Shown here in pieces: positions 33,653-45,009 of a stretch of DNA of 64,000 bases. Origin of the DNA: Isoperla grammatica (Eukaryota > Arthropoda > Insecta > Plecoptera > Perlodidae); NCBI GenBank assembly GCA_945910005.1, contig OX246747.1, forward strand, positions 16,500,746 through 16,564,745, read 5' to 3'. Positions within the stretch are counted from its first letter, which is position 1. Each line of letters opens with the position of its first letter. The notes under the pieces are model-generated. The model was not told where the DNA came from and did no database searches. It worked only from the letters and a program-made list of their open reading frames with translations. The position numbers and the translations under genes were made by a program.

Positions 33653-34525
33653 TGGATAGCGACGCTACTCCATAGTGCAGGGTTGATTGATGGTCTGCCC
33701 ATTTGAGGTGATTGCAAACCATTATTGTACGTTTCTACAATACTTTTTACAAGTTTTAGGCGGAAGGCAAGTTGGTCGATTTTTATGTTCGAAGCATTAT
33801 TATAAATGATCTGTGCATTGAGAATTGACACATTGAGTAGACGTTTGAAAAGTTTTATGTACCACTTCCTCCCCGCTTGCGTTCCAATAGATAGGGCTGT
33901 AGTTTTTGGTCTTTGAGATCCACTCCCCCCATGGCTTTATTGTAGTCTAGGATGCATTGTGGTTTTTCAGTGTCCACCCCCCGTTTTGTGATAACAGCCA
34001 TATCACTGTTGTGAAAGGTCAAAATAAAGGAAACATCCTTCTTGTCTTTCCACTTGAGGACCATTACCCCATTGGATGCTTCGGCAATGTGCTCCCCTTT
34101 TTTCAACTTGTCTGTTTTTACTCTAGCAGGGACATTTTTACGATTTATGCGAAGGGTACCTGCTACATTTACACCGTTATCATTGAGGAAAATGCACAGG
34201 TCTGGAGAGTTGTCCACAGAGTATGGCCTAAGTTGTACAAGGGCTCCATTAGTTTTGTGACAATCCCAGCTGTTTTGGACTTGCTAAGGTCTGCATTTTG
34301 GATTGCGTTTCCGGCGTTTGCAATACCATTAGCCACATTCACACCATCTGCACCTACGTACACAATGAAGTTCCACAAATATCCCGATTGTGATTCACAT
34401 AGTTCAAAGGTTTTTATTCCAAATTTGGAAGACTTGAGGGGAATATATTGCTTGAAACTGAGGCGCCCTTTCCACAGTGTCAACGATTCATCTATGGCAA
34501 TATTTTTTGACAGTTGCGCGGCCAT
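33640..34525 (-). pseudogene. piggyBac (PGBD4-like) transposase, minus strand
   Basis: From 34,525 leftward: NIAIDESLTLWKGRLSF (first catalytic Asp), KFGIKTFELCESQSGY and GHTLWT. After a frameshift near 34,200 it reads NSPDLCIFLNDNGVNV, RKNVPARVKTDKLKKG, then CILDYNKAMGGVDLKDQ (third Asp). A further shift leads to LNVSILNAQIIYNN and KIDQLAFRLKLVKSIV. The second Asp (MDN) sits at the break. Most of the catalytic domain is recognisable; the N-terminus and Cys-rich C-terminal finger are not. It lies wholly inside the 10.3-kb element. Confidence 0.75.
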
Positions 34526-34649
34526 GTTTCTATCTTTGAAGTTTGTTTACGTTTCGTGTCGACTAAAGCTGTGTTGCCAGATGGATAACGGTGTCGCCAT
34601 AGTTACAAAAACAAACTTTTATGTTGTGTTAAGTGTTATTTTGGCATAA

Positions 34650-35335
34650 AATGATACATTTTCAATCGTATACGTAATTGTATCACACATATTATTTTGT
34701 TGTAACGACACAATACAATTGAGTGTATAAATAACAAATAATTATTGATATTGTAGGCCCACTTCTTTTAGATTATTCAGTTTCACACTGTTGGCTATTC
34801 TGTTTATTAAAATAACACTACTAGAGTCAATTGAGCCACACTTTAAATGGCTACGAAGATGTATTGATTTTAGTATTTTTAACCGTAGATAAATCCTATG
34901 CACTTACATTTTTACCGAGAAATAATATGCCATTACATAATATCATAATACCAGATACAAATATCTAAAACATTAATATTGTTTCGAACCAATAAGATAG
35001 TTCAGTGGGGTGATTTGAATGGGCAGTTGACTCGCATGAGAGACTTTAAGGAACGTAAATTCAAAGTTTCAATGTAAAAGCTATTCGAATGCTAAATAAA
35101 ATGTATTAGGATTAATGGGCATAATAGCCAATTATTATTGCAGGGTTGCCGCCAAAAATAATTTCAAATCCTTGTAATAGAGGTAAAATCTCCGCAAATA
35201 GGCCTATCCGTGAAAAGTAAGAAACCGTTAATGTTGTAGGTGTAAATGTGTTTTTTGTAGGCTAAGTTTTAGCCATCATAGCTCGAGGCTGTTTTTGTTA
35301 AGTTTAATTTATGGCATTATACACATACTACTGGT
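34650..35335. other. No gene recognised
   Basis: AT-rich spacer; nothing was seen. Confidence 0.5.
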
Positions 35336-35629
35336 ATGTATGTATGCTCTTTATTTTTAGCAGCTATTTTACATCCTAGTTATATTTATTTACCTTCTAT
35401 CAACCATTCACATTTGAACATTCCAATATTTTTAATTTCTCTTATATTTCTAGGTACCGGTAATCAATTAAATTGTCTTAAACCAAAGTTAAAAAAAATA
35501 ATCACTTATACTATGCAGATTTTAAGTACACATTCCTGTTTCTAGCACTTCATATTGTGTGATATTGTGTGTGATATTGTGAACCATATCTGCATAACCT
35601 GATAAATTACTAGGTAAGATACCATTATA

Positions 35630-35790
35630 CTGGACCCAAGATTACTTTACCCCTGCTTTCGTCACATCCGGGGCAGTCGTAGCCAACCAGCGAACCGCTC
35701 GAGACACACCCGCGCCAACACCGATCGCTGATTGGCTACGAACCAGTCGCCTGTGACGAAAGCATGTGTAAGGTAGTCTTGGGACAACTA
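35630..35790. mobile_element. Short MITE, copy 2
   Basis: It has the same inverted ends as the copy at 32.67 kb (CCCAAGA..AC.TTAC outermost, TGCTTTCGTCAC inner) and the same body, GTAGCCAACCAGCGAACCGC and TGATTGGCTACGAACC. Confidence 0.7.
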
Positions 35791-35935
35791 TACATACTTC
35801 ATAAATGAAAACCATAGATAGAAGTTGATAGTTATCTTCCACTGACAACCAATGAAGTGCATTTAGCATATTTCTAATAGGAACTGCTTTTTGCATTCAA
35901 TTATACATCTCATTGCCTTGTTTTGTAGTTTTCAT
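35791..35935 (-). pseudogene. LINE ORF2 C-terminal scrap (minus strand)
   Basis: Reads LNALHWLSVEDNYQLL and SMVFIYEV, the LxxLHWLPVxxR..Y segment beyond the reverse transcriptase of many LINEs. It is cut by the MITE on its 3' side. Confidence 0.5.
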
Positions 35936-36821
35936 TCTATTAATAATAGATCAACTTGAATATGCCCTTGTTTTGCCTGAAAAATTATTATCCCAGAAAA
36001 TTCAAAATATATTTCAACAATTGTGTTATACTATAAGTCTTGTCGATAATGAGAGATGTTCACTTATCTCTTATCTTATGGTATCTAGATCTTTGTTCAG
36101 TTTAAATGACTATCTATATCAACTGGTGTTTTGTTTTGTTTTTTAAGACAAGTTTGGCATTATGCTCTAAAAACGTTTTACTTTCTATGTATTATTAAGG
36201 ATAGTACGTCATTTAGCTAGATTTGTATCTACATTCTACATAGCCTGTTTTTGTTTGTTATGTTTATTTTATGGTAGTGCACTATCTACGTCATTTTTAT
36301 GTTATGTTCAATGAATTCTAGGTTATGGAGCATTGTTTTTATCCACATTCACTAGTCAAAAACAGCTGTTTTTGTTTGTTTTTAAGTTTATTTTATGATA
36401 TTAGACTGTGCTTCAAAACTGAGATGAGACAATGTGATTAATGTCAATGACTAGTAAGTCATGCTGTGCTTCTAGCCTAATTTACATTTTTTTTACAGGG
36501 TGCTCTATGATATAAGTGACAATTATTTTCTGTATCTATACAATCCATATTATCATTGGGCTTCTTATTTTTATGACTGTAAGCTCATGCATATTTGTGT
36601 TACTAGTACCTATGTATCACAACTGATTTTTAGTACTGTTTGATGTATGACAAGTTGGTCTATCTACAACCCACATTTTTGTACCTAACTTAGTTACATT
36701 CTCTTTGAAGCCATTGTTGGTCATACTTTAGATACTCATGTATAAACCTATAATATAAATAAATATCCGTATTTTTTAACTATAAATATGAATTATTTCA
36801 CATGTACTGGGAAGACTCCTA
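35936..36821. other. No gene recognised
   Basis: AT-rich. One open frame of 77 codons (35,913-36,146) has no motif. Confidence 0.5.
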
Positions 36822-37794
36822 CTGACTACGGTTGGTTCCTATTAAATACGCTTGGTTCCCATTGAATACCGTTGGTTCCTATTGAATATACGGTTGGTTT
36901 CTATTGAATACAGTTGGTTACTATTGAATACGGTTGGTTCCTATTGAATACGGTTGGTTCCTGTTGAATACGATTGATTCCCATCCATTACGGTTGGTTC
37001 CTATTGAATACAGTTGATTACTATTGAATACGGTTGGTTCCTATTGAATACGGTTGGTTCCTGTTGAATACGATTGATTCCCATCCATTACGGTTGGTTC
37101 CTATTGAATACAGTTGGTTCCTATTGATTACGGTTGGTTCCTTTGCATTACGATTGATTCCCATTGAATACGGTTGGTTCCTATTTTGTACGGGCTATTC
37201 CTATTGAATACAGTTGGTTCCCATTGAATACGGACCCAGTTGGATACGGTTGATTCCCTTTGAATACGGTTTTTTCTCATTCCTATTGAATACAGTTGAT
37301 TCCTATTGAGTACGGATCCAGTTGTATACTATTGGTTACGTTTCCAGTCGGATACGGTTGATTCCCTTTGAATACGGGTTTTTCTCATTCCTATTGAATA
37401 CAGTTGATTCCTGTTGAGTACGGATCCAGTTGTATACTATTGGTTACGTTTCCAGTTGGATACGGTTGATTCCCTTTGAATACGGGTTTTACTCATTCCT
37501 ATTGAATACAGTTGATTCCCATTGCGTACGGATCCAGTTGAATACTATTGGTTACGTTTCCAGTTGGATACGGTTGATTCCCTTTGAATACGGGTTTTAC
37601 TCATTCCTATTGAATACAGTTGATTCCCATTGCGTACGGATCCAGTTGAATACTATTGGTTACGTTTCCTATCCACTCCCATTGATTACGTTGCCAGTTG
37701 GATACGTCCAAAGTGGCACTAATACTATTGGTTCCCATTAAGTTTAACATGTATTGGATTCAAACAACATCCAATGGTATTCAACTGCAATATT
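36822..37794 (-). repeat. Right subterminal array
   Basis: It is the complement of the left array: CTATTGAATACGGTTGGTTC units inside, then a higher-order repeat with GGTTACGTTTCCAGTTGGAT outside. The simple-inside, complex-outside order mirrors the left end. Confidence 0.9.
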
Positions 37795-37827
37795 TCCAAT
37801 AGTATCCAACCGTATTTTTAAGCAGGG
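37795..37827 (-). repeat. Right terminal inverted repeat
   Basis: 33 bp ending TTTTTAAGCAGGG; complement of the left end with one mismatch. Confidence 0.9.
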
Positions 37828-38900
37828 CTGTCAAAGGTCGGTCAAGTATGAAGCAATACAACCCTGCTAAGCCACACAAGTGGGGGTACAAAATATTCAT
37901 TCTATGTGACCTCAAGGGTGTGGTTCACAACTTTGAGATTTATACCGGTAAGATTGAACCGCTACCTAACCACAGAGACATAGGTGCCAGCACTAACATT
38001 GTTTTACAATTAGTAAGTGTGATTCCTGACAACAAAGGTTATTTGTTATATTTTGACAATTGGTTTTCCTCTCCGCTGCTAATGGTAGAATTACATAAGA
38101 GGGATATTGGTGCTAAATAGGTACGATTCACTTTAATCGATTTCCTTATTGTAATTTACCTAATGAAAGTGAGTTGAAAAAGGCTGGTCGGGGAACATTT
38201 CAAGAGGTGGAAAGAGAAGTGGAAGATGTGTCGATTCGGGTAATTAGGTGGTTAGACAACAATCCCGTCTCTTTAGCTTCTTCCTTTACCAGTGTACACT
38301 TTGGAGTGTCAAAGACAAGGTACATGTAGAAGTACCTAGACCACATGCGATTGCTATCTACAATCAATTCATGAGAGGGGTTGATCTTCTAGATGGTCAA
38401 ATTGCGTACCATCGTATTGGGTTACGATCAAAGAAGTACTACATGAGATTTTTTTTCATTTCCTGGATATGGCCGAGGTGAACGCCTGGCTATTATACTG
38501 CAGAGATTTAGAAGGTTTACACCTTTATAAAAAGAAAGATATCATGAATAAATTCGATTTCAAGCTTGAACTGGCGGCTTCTCTTACCAAATGTGGTAAA
38601 GATATGTCAAGAAAGAAAAGGGGAAGACCAAGCAGCGCGGGCGATCAAATCGATGATGATGATGATATTTGGGGTTTTACGTCTCATATTTTTGCAACGA
38701 GGCTAATCGAGACGGTGAGTGGGTGATTATGAAGATGAATAAACGCCACATGACATCCATGCCCAAGCCAGGATTCGAACCTGGGACGCAGAGACCGTGG
38801 TTTACTAGACCAACGCCTTATCAACCTCGGCCAACTGCGCCGGCGATCAAATCGATGCTGAGCATGAAAGATTGAAGAAACGTGGGCCAACGCTTCCCAT
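37828..38900 (+). pseudogene. piggyBac transposase, right part
   Basis: It continues the protein interrupted at 27,490: VKGRSSMKQYNPAKPHKW, YLLYFDNWFSSPLL (second Asp), a stop at 38,118, then in other frames SLASSFTSVHFGVSK, AIAIYNQFMRGVDLLD (third Asp) and VNAWLLYCRDLEG. The basic tail KKRGRPSSAGDQID is split by a SINE at 38,656-38,841 and resumes AEHERLKKRGPTLP. All three catalytic positions are recognisable across the two parts, but stops and shifts inactivate it. Confidence 0.75.
38656..38841 (-). mobile_element. tRNA-derived SINE with a 16-bp target duplication
   Basis: GGCGATCAAATCGATG occurs at 38,640-38,655 and 38,842-38,857. On the minus strand the insert begins GGCGCAGTTGGCCGAGG (A-box region), has a GGTCTAGTAAACC anticodon-arm-like stem, a long variable arm and GGTTCGAATCC (B box, 38,771-38,781). 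It then ends with the TGAGACGTAAAACCCCAAAT and ATC tail shared with the composite repeats. The class II shape suggests a Ser- or Leu-type tRNA ancestor. Confidence 0.85.
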
Positions 38901-39199
38901 TCCAGAGTTCAACGTAATAACCACATTACACAGTTCAATTTATTGTCAAATAAATTGAATTCAAGAGTTGAATTCAATAAATTGGACCGTTCGAATGAAA
39001 GTGTTGAATGGAAGTCATTGAGTTCAATTCGTTGTTCAACGTTTTCGTTCAATACATTTTATTTAGAGCTTGTCCTATTTTTCATTCAATATTTGACGAA
39101 ACCAACCAATCAGAATCAGGCTGTACAGCACGTGACTCCTACGTCACGCGGCAGTCATGATGGTCATGATGAAATAAACATCAACAATAACAATGTCAG

Positions 39200-39363
39200 C
39201 TGGGCTGTGGACTCGTGATGCTAGCACGTATTTGATTGAAATGTTCTCGGGGTACCCTTGTCTGTTTGACATTACCTCGAAAGATTACCACAATAGGTAT
39301 AAAAGGCAGTTTGCTTTGGAAGAAATTGCCAAACGGATGTGCGTATATCGCTCGAATGTGACT
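39200..39363 (+). CDS. MADF domain, exon 1
   Basis: From ATG at 39,200: LWTRDASTYLIEMFSGYP, LFDITSKDYHNRYKRQ, FALEEIAKRM. This is the first half of a MADF (Adf-1-type Myb/SANT) DNA-binding domain, ending at ACTG|GTAAGT in phase 1. The sequence is free of stops and the motif order matches MADF exactly. An upstream TATA or promoter was not identified. Confidence 0.75.
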
Positions 39364-39754
39364 GGTAAGTAGCCCTCTTGCTCTAACCTACAAATTGTTT
39401 AGGCCTAGCCTAGGCCTATTCATTCCATACATTTGGTGAAACCTCACCCAAAGACATTATTATTACATTATTATATAAATATACGGGTATTCTAGGCCTA
39501 GTCAGGAGTTGGTCGTACAGGCCTAGGGCTATGTAGGCATAGGCCCATGTAGGCCCTACCACCTTGCCGTGAATAAAGCCCAGCCTAGGCCTATCCCTAC
39601 CCCTAGGTCCATGCACAATGGCATAGACTAGGAAAACGCTCCGCGTTGACAGATGAGCGGTTTTTTTCAAAGTATCAAATCAAATAAATCATTTGCATAT
39701 CATATTACTCTTTAAAAAATAAAAAATACCTTTATATAATAATCATATTATTTT

Positions 39755-40850
39755 TTTACAAGATGGCGGATCAAGTTACAACATTATAACTTAAGTATAT
39801 TATTTCTTGATATGTTGCTAATAAATGCACGAAATATAATTTAAATCCGTTAAGAAGTTTTCTTTAAAGAAATTAAAACCTTCAAGTTGATGGATTTCCG
39901 CATAATTTCATTCGACCGTGGTCTACTCAATAGGCTCTAATTCATAAACTATTAAACCTATCAGTGTATGGAAAGTTCCATAATGTAGATACAGACTATA
40001 TCTAAAATTTAATATTAAAAAATCATACAAAAATCCGCTTTTAAATCATAATAAAAGCTTTTTAATTTGTCGACCAAGTTCGTTGTTAACATTTGCATGT
40101 TTGCCGTGAAGGTCATTAAATATAACACGTCATTGTAGCCATTCTATGATAGCTATCAAAAATCCAAATACATAGTGAGAAAGGTCTGACTGCGTTAGCC
40201 ATTTCGGCAGCATACTATGTGCATCTAACTTCAATGGTCCGCAAATGCGAATCATATCGGTGGAACACTGTGAAAACGAAGAAAATTACTTCCGTAAATA
40301 AACAATATTTGTTTATAAAATGGCGGTTGAAGCTACAATTTTGAAACTGTTGTCGTGTGTTAGTACTATTGATGTGGACTCACATAAAAAAATTTATTAA
40401 TATCAGTGTGTAAGTTTTAATTTAATAAAATAAATAACAAAACATGTGTTTCAGTTGTTAATTTTTTGTAGGTTGGCATCTTACGTCATTGTAGCCATTT
40501 TATGACAGCTATTGAAATTCCAAATAATATTGCATAGGTATTGTTACGAACGCTATGTTTCGTGTATACTATGTGCATCTAACTTCAATAGTCCGCAAAT
40601 GCAAGTCATATCGGTGGAACACTGTAAAAATGAAGAAATTATTGTAGTAAATAAACAATATTTTTTTATAACATGGCGGATAAACGTACAATTTTGAAAT
40701 TATTGTCAATTGTTGGTACTGTTGATATGAACCTACATGTGAAACATTATTTAAATCCGTTTGTAAGTTTTCATTTAATTAAATAAATAAACAAATTTTA
40801 TTTTTCAGTTATTAATTTTTTGTAGGTTGGCATCTTGACAAATTTTGCTG
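39755..40850. repeat. Intronic tandem duplication, unit about 365 bp
   Basis: Related copies share ACTATGTGCATCTAACTTCA, ATATCGGTGGAACACTGT and a recurring ATGGCGG word (39,763; 40,320; 40,674). Confidence 0.75.
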
Positions 40851-40956
40851 GTTATGTTAACAGTATCGAGTTTAGTAGTCAAAAATGTTGACAGAAATTT
40901 TCAGCCAAATACGTCAAGCCGTTTGACCTGTGCGCGACGAACAAAATGTAGCGCAC

Positions 40957-41000
40957 ATACATACAGACATACATACATACATACAGACATACATACACAT
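40957..41000. repeat. (CATA)n microsatellite
   Basis: CATACATACAGACATA-type run of about 44 bp. Confidence 0.9.
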
Positions 41001-41602
41001 AGACAAAGCGCCGATCGAGTTGTATGGAGAGATTCACTCCGCTTCGCTACGCTCATCTAATTATTTATCCCAATTATAGGCATTGTTTGCCTAGATCAAA
41101 CTTGTCGTTCCTGGAGTTTACCGGAACAAATCGGAATGTAGGCCTAGGCCCTAGGCCTAAAGAATGACAGTCCGATGGGCTAGCCCTACTAGAACCAGGA
41201 AACATAGGTATGTGCATGCCCAGGCCCTATTGCATACACAAATATTTGCCCTAGTAGGCACAGGTCTACAATTTACGGATCCTACAATGTATCCGCAATT
41301 ACCGTTTCTTATAGGTAGGGTCTACGGCCATTCATCATCTGGAAAAAAATACCTAGATGCTACTTGGAGGTACCAGTGATGGATATCCTCTGCACAAATT
41401 AAAGTTGTACAAGCGGGGATAGGTTATCTTACGTTAACACCCAAGATCGTAAAACAACCGGGCAAGTAGGCCTACTATGAATTATCAGGACGGCCATCAT
41501 GGTGCAAATAGACCGATACCTAGTATATATGGGTGGATGCTTAAAATAAATATGGAAACATTGTTGATTTCATGTATTGAATGGTTTCGTTATTTGTTAC
41601 AG

Positions 41603-41832
41603 CATCTGAAGTTCAGGCAAAAATTAATGGTTTGAGAACACAGTTTCTGGCAGCCCTCCACAAAGTGCGAGACTCAAAAAAGAGTGGATGCTCACGAGAC
41701 GACGTGTATGTGCCCACATTGTGGTGTTTTAAACAGCTGCAGTTTTTGGAACCATATACAGTGCACCACAAAGGCCAGTCTAACTTGGAGACCGATGACA
41801 CACAGTCACAATATCAACACCCTGATGAAGAA
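41603..41832 (+). CDS. MADF domain, exon 2
   Basis: After TTTGTTACAG the two bases CA complete the phase-1 codon left by exon 1. The frame gives SEVQAKINGLRTQF, KKSGCSRDDVYVPTLW and FKQLQFLEPY, the second half of a MADF domain (the YVPxLWxFxxLxFL ending). An acidic linker follows to GAAGAA|GTAGGT, phase 0. Agreement of phase and domain order supports a real exon pair. Confidence 0.75.
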
Positions 41833-42001
41833 GTAGGTTTCTATTATTGATTCTTCTTTCTCATAAGCATGAAGCTATTAACACTTAGCCTAATTCACAC
41901 ATTCACATGCAATTCACATTAGGCCTATATACCACCCAATAATCGCCTTCATAATGTACCGACGCCAACGTTTTGTGGTTTGAATGAAGGGGTACAATTT
42001 A

Positions 42002-42049
42002 CCCCAATGCAAAGATGATAGGCCTAGGCCTATCATCTTTGCATTGGGG
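42002..42049. repeat. 48-bp perfect palindrome
   Basis: CCCCAATGCAAAGATGAT, AGGCCTAGGCCT, then the exact complement of the first arm. There is no spacer. Confidence 0.95.
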
Positions 42050-42229
42050 GCCTACCAGTTCTTGGCCTAGCTAGGCCTAGGTCTAGCCTAGCCTACATAG
42101 GCCCTAACTGTAGGCCCTAACTTGAAGAACGATAAAGTGTGGATCACTAGATTACTAGAGTGAACGATAAACAATTTATATTGTTGCTATTAATTTTGCA
42201 AGACCAAATTATAACAAAAATCCCACAGA

Positions 42230-44030
42230 AGACAGCTCGTGATGATGTAGCAACACCAGCGAGCGTTATATCTGAAGTCTTAATTAATTATCTCGAGGCC
42301 ACACGAAAACCGGCTCAAAGAGCCCCGTCTCAGAAAAAAAGCAACTGCATGTTGTTGCTGGTCGCTACGTCACTAACACAGCACAAGCTGACGAAGTGGA
42401 ACCTGACGAAGTAGAAACGCAAGATCCAAATAACCATACACCCTTGACAAGCCATGGAATTGGAAGAAATACAACTAAACGAGCAAAGAAAACAATAAAC
42501 CCTAAGACCACGTCGCATTGTAAACTGCAGAATGATAGGCCTGCGACTCAACGTGTCCTAAACCAAGGCACAATGGTGCTTGTTAAAAAAAGTACGAAGG
42601 GATCGTACAAAAGTTTTCAGGAAAATGTCAAATGCACTTAAGAAGTTGGCTAAAGCTGACCAAGCAGTGAATAAATACAAACAAAAGTACTATCGGCTTT
42701 AACGCATAGAAGATGAAATAAGAAATGTGCCATCCCTCGAAGTTCAGTACGGAAACTTTTGAGGGGTCATCGTTTTGTAAATCCCGCAATTAGGAGAAAA
42801 TTGTTTGAAAGGGTTGTTATGGGCGAGCAAATGAAGAAATCATAGATGGATTAATGGGGCTTAACGTCTCATATTTATGCAACGATGGCTAATCGAGACG
42901 ATGAGCGGGTGATAATGAAGATGAGAAAGATGATAATGAAGAATAAAGCCACATCCGAATCAGATCCATTGTACGTCGCGTGAGTCGTCATACGGGAGTC
43001 CAGCAAGGGAGGGCAGGGCCAAGTGGGAGGAGAAATATTCAATGGGACAGTGGGGGGGAAAGGGGATTAAGGTGTGGACTGCACTTCGTCTGACTTCTCC
43101 TCCTCGACCAGTCCGGCTTGGGTGGCCCTACCAGAAGCATACGCTTCCGCCGGCATAGCTCTCAGATTGAGATTGATTAATGGGGCTTAACGTCTCATAT
43201 TTATGCAACGATGGCTAATCGAGCAATGAGCGGGTGATAATGAAGATGAGAAAGATGATAATGAAGAAAAAAGCCACATCCGAATCAGATCCATTGTACG
43301 TCGCGTGAATCGTCATACGGGAGTCCAGCAAGGGAGGGCAGGGCCAAGTGGGAGGAGAAATATTCAATGGGACAGTGGGGGGGAAAAGGGGATTGGGGTG
43401 TGGACTGCACTTCGTCTGACTTCTCCTCCTCGACCAGTCCGGCTAGGGTGGCCCTACCAGAAGCATACGCTCCCGCCGGCATAGCTCTCGGGATCAACAA
43501 AGCACGCAAACCTGCCCACCACGATAAGGTGGCAGTCCCTGGGCAGGAAGAAATCATACAGCACCTTACGTTCAAACAAGGATAAGCAAATCTTCTACAA
43601 GATTTTTCGAGGAGGTCAAGTTTTTCGGAAGTACATAACTTTGACTCTACGACCCACTTCTTGAAATATTAAGGCTTAATGGCCAACAAAGAGGCCAAAA
43701 CTCTCGTGTATGAACATAAAAGTTCAAGTAAAGCCAACGATGATACCTGCCGAAAAGTCCAAAGATTTCTCGAAAGAGATGAATGTAGTAGGATGTGTCC
43801 TGGGAAAAAAGACACCAACACCAAAAGAAAAATCAAGCAGCAGAAAAGATATCTTAACGATTCACTTCTCAATCTTCACAAATGTTTTTGCACTGAATAC
43901 AAAGCTTATGAACATTTAAGTTATTCTAGATTTTGTGTTCTTAAACCGTTTTGGATTGTCACTCCCAAAGTGGACAATCGAGAAACATGCGCATGCACAG
44001 TTCATTCTAATATAGCATTACTTGCACAGG
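42230..44030 (+). pseudogene. N-terminal half of the unnamed DDE transposase, split by SINEs
   Basis: After ATCCCACAG the frame reads TARDDVATPASVISEVLI then, in shifting frames, RKKQLHVVAGRYVTNT, KKLAKADQAVNKYKQK and GHRFVNPAIRRKLFER. Two SINE-like repeats (42,846-43,547) interrupt. Coding resumes with KDKQIFYKIFRGGQ, then open from 43,679: RKVQRFLERDECSRM, GKKDTNTKRKIKQQKR, LNDSLLNLHKCF and ETCACTVHSNIAL. I recall these as the N-terminal part of proteins whose C-terminal half has the SDGP..QYR motif, as at 45.96 kb. A phase-0 acceptor matches the phase-0 end of MADF exon 2. It is broken by several stops. Confidence 0.55.
42846..43547 (-). mobile_element. Two SINE-like composite repeats, long form
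   Basis: Minus-oriented copies at 42,846-43,164 and 43,165-43,547 are nearly identical in their shared part. Only the second has the complete CCACCACGATAAGGT head. They separate two coding parts of the same transposase. Confidence 0.75.
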
Positions 44031-45009
44031 CTTTCATTCATTCAATACAACCCTTCCAAAAGAGCCAGATTTGGAATAAAGTTTTATAAACTTTGTGACT
44101 TGGACCATGGTTATATGTCAAATTTTAAAATATACATTGGCCAAGACAAAGTCGATGACACCCCTGCGAGTCACAAAGTCGTGATTGATCTGTGCGAGTC
44201 CATTGGTCGTCTAAATAGTGGCTATAATCTCTATTTAGACGACTGGTATAGCTCCCCAATACTGTACCAAACACTGTTTGATGCTGGGACAAATGTCTGT
44301 GGCACGGTACAAGCCAACCGTAAAAATGTGCCCAAAGACTTGATGGCCCAAAAACTTAGGAAGGGAGAGATGTCTTTCCGAACATGCAAAAATGTGATGG
44401 CACTGAAGTGGGCAGACAAAAAGGACGTAAAGATGCTGTCGACAATGCATGGCCCTCAGTTCGGAGAGACATCTAAAAAAGATAGGGCAACTGGGGTTAT
44501 AATATTGAAGCCTCTTTGCATACTTGATTACAATCATGGAATGGGTGGTGTTGATCAAGGCGATCAACTACTAAGTGGGTTCCACATCATGCACCGCTCC
44601 AAGAAGGCCTACAAGAAGATTTTCTTCCATTTTGTTGACATGGCTATACTCAACAGCCACATTGTACATAGGGCTGTCAATGGAAAGGTTGACAGATCTT
44701 TCAACGAGTTTTGAACGGAAATTGGCTGGAGACATTCTCCTTGCAACAAATGTACCAGATTACCGAAGAAGGTCAACCATTCCTGGACCATCCCCCTTAA
44801 GACTTTCGGGCAGACACTTCCTTGTCAAGATGGCTCCAACTGCAGACAAGGGTGCAGTAACCAAAAAGAGGTGTCGTGTCTGTCTTGACAAGAAGACGAG
44901 AAAAGAAACCATTTATGAATGTGATACTTGTAAATTACCTTTGTGCATTGAACACTTTAAGCCTTACCACACCCTTAAAGACTACCAAAGAGGTAAACAA
45001 TTCTCTTAG
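44022..45009 (+). pseudogene. piggyBac (PGBD4-like) transposase with C-terminal zinc finger
   Basis: Open 44,022-44,714: FIQYNPSKRARFGIKF, YNLYLDDWYSSPILY (second Asp), NRKNVPKDLMAQKLRKG, CILDYNHGMGGVDQGD (third Asp). A single frameshift near 44,714 moves to SFERKLAGDILLATN, GRHFLVKMAPTADKG and the Cys-rich finger CRVCLDKKTRKETIYEC then CDTCKLPLCIEHF, ending at 45,009. The N-terminus with the first Asp is missing: the frame is fused directly to the upstream transposase at about 44,025. This is the best preserved piggyBac in the window. Confidence 0.8.

Larger units (their letters stand above)
27491..37827. mobile_element. 10.3-kb DNA element with 33-bp inverted ends and inverted subterminal arrays
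   Basis: The ends at 27,491-27,523 and 37,795-37,827 are inverted copies with one mismatch in 33 (both start CCCTGCTTAAAA). CT lies just outside both ends, and removing the element with one CT restores the piggyBac frame. About 2.0 kb inside the left end and 1.0 kb inside the right end consist of opposite-strand arrays of a roughly 20-bp unit (GGAACCAACCGTATTCAATA). No transposase fitting the ends is seen in the 7.3-kb centre, so the copy looks non-autonomous. The superfamily is unknown. CACTA elements have comparable subterminal repeats and short target duplications, but their termini differ. Confidence 0.8.
39364..41602. other. Intron between MADF exons, with tandem repeats
   Basis: 2,239 bp with GTAAGT and TTTGTTACAG borders. 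It contains TAGGCC words, two to three diverged copies of a unit of about 365 bp and a CATA microsatellite. Confidence 0.6.

Noticed and set aside
33957..34649. A 230-codon plus-strand frame
   Set aside because: It is the shadow of the minus-strand piggyBac transposase.
38762..38841. A possible true tRNA gene on the minus strand
   Set aside because: It is flanked by a 16-bp target duplication and fused to the repeat family's 3' end, so it is a SINE head.
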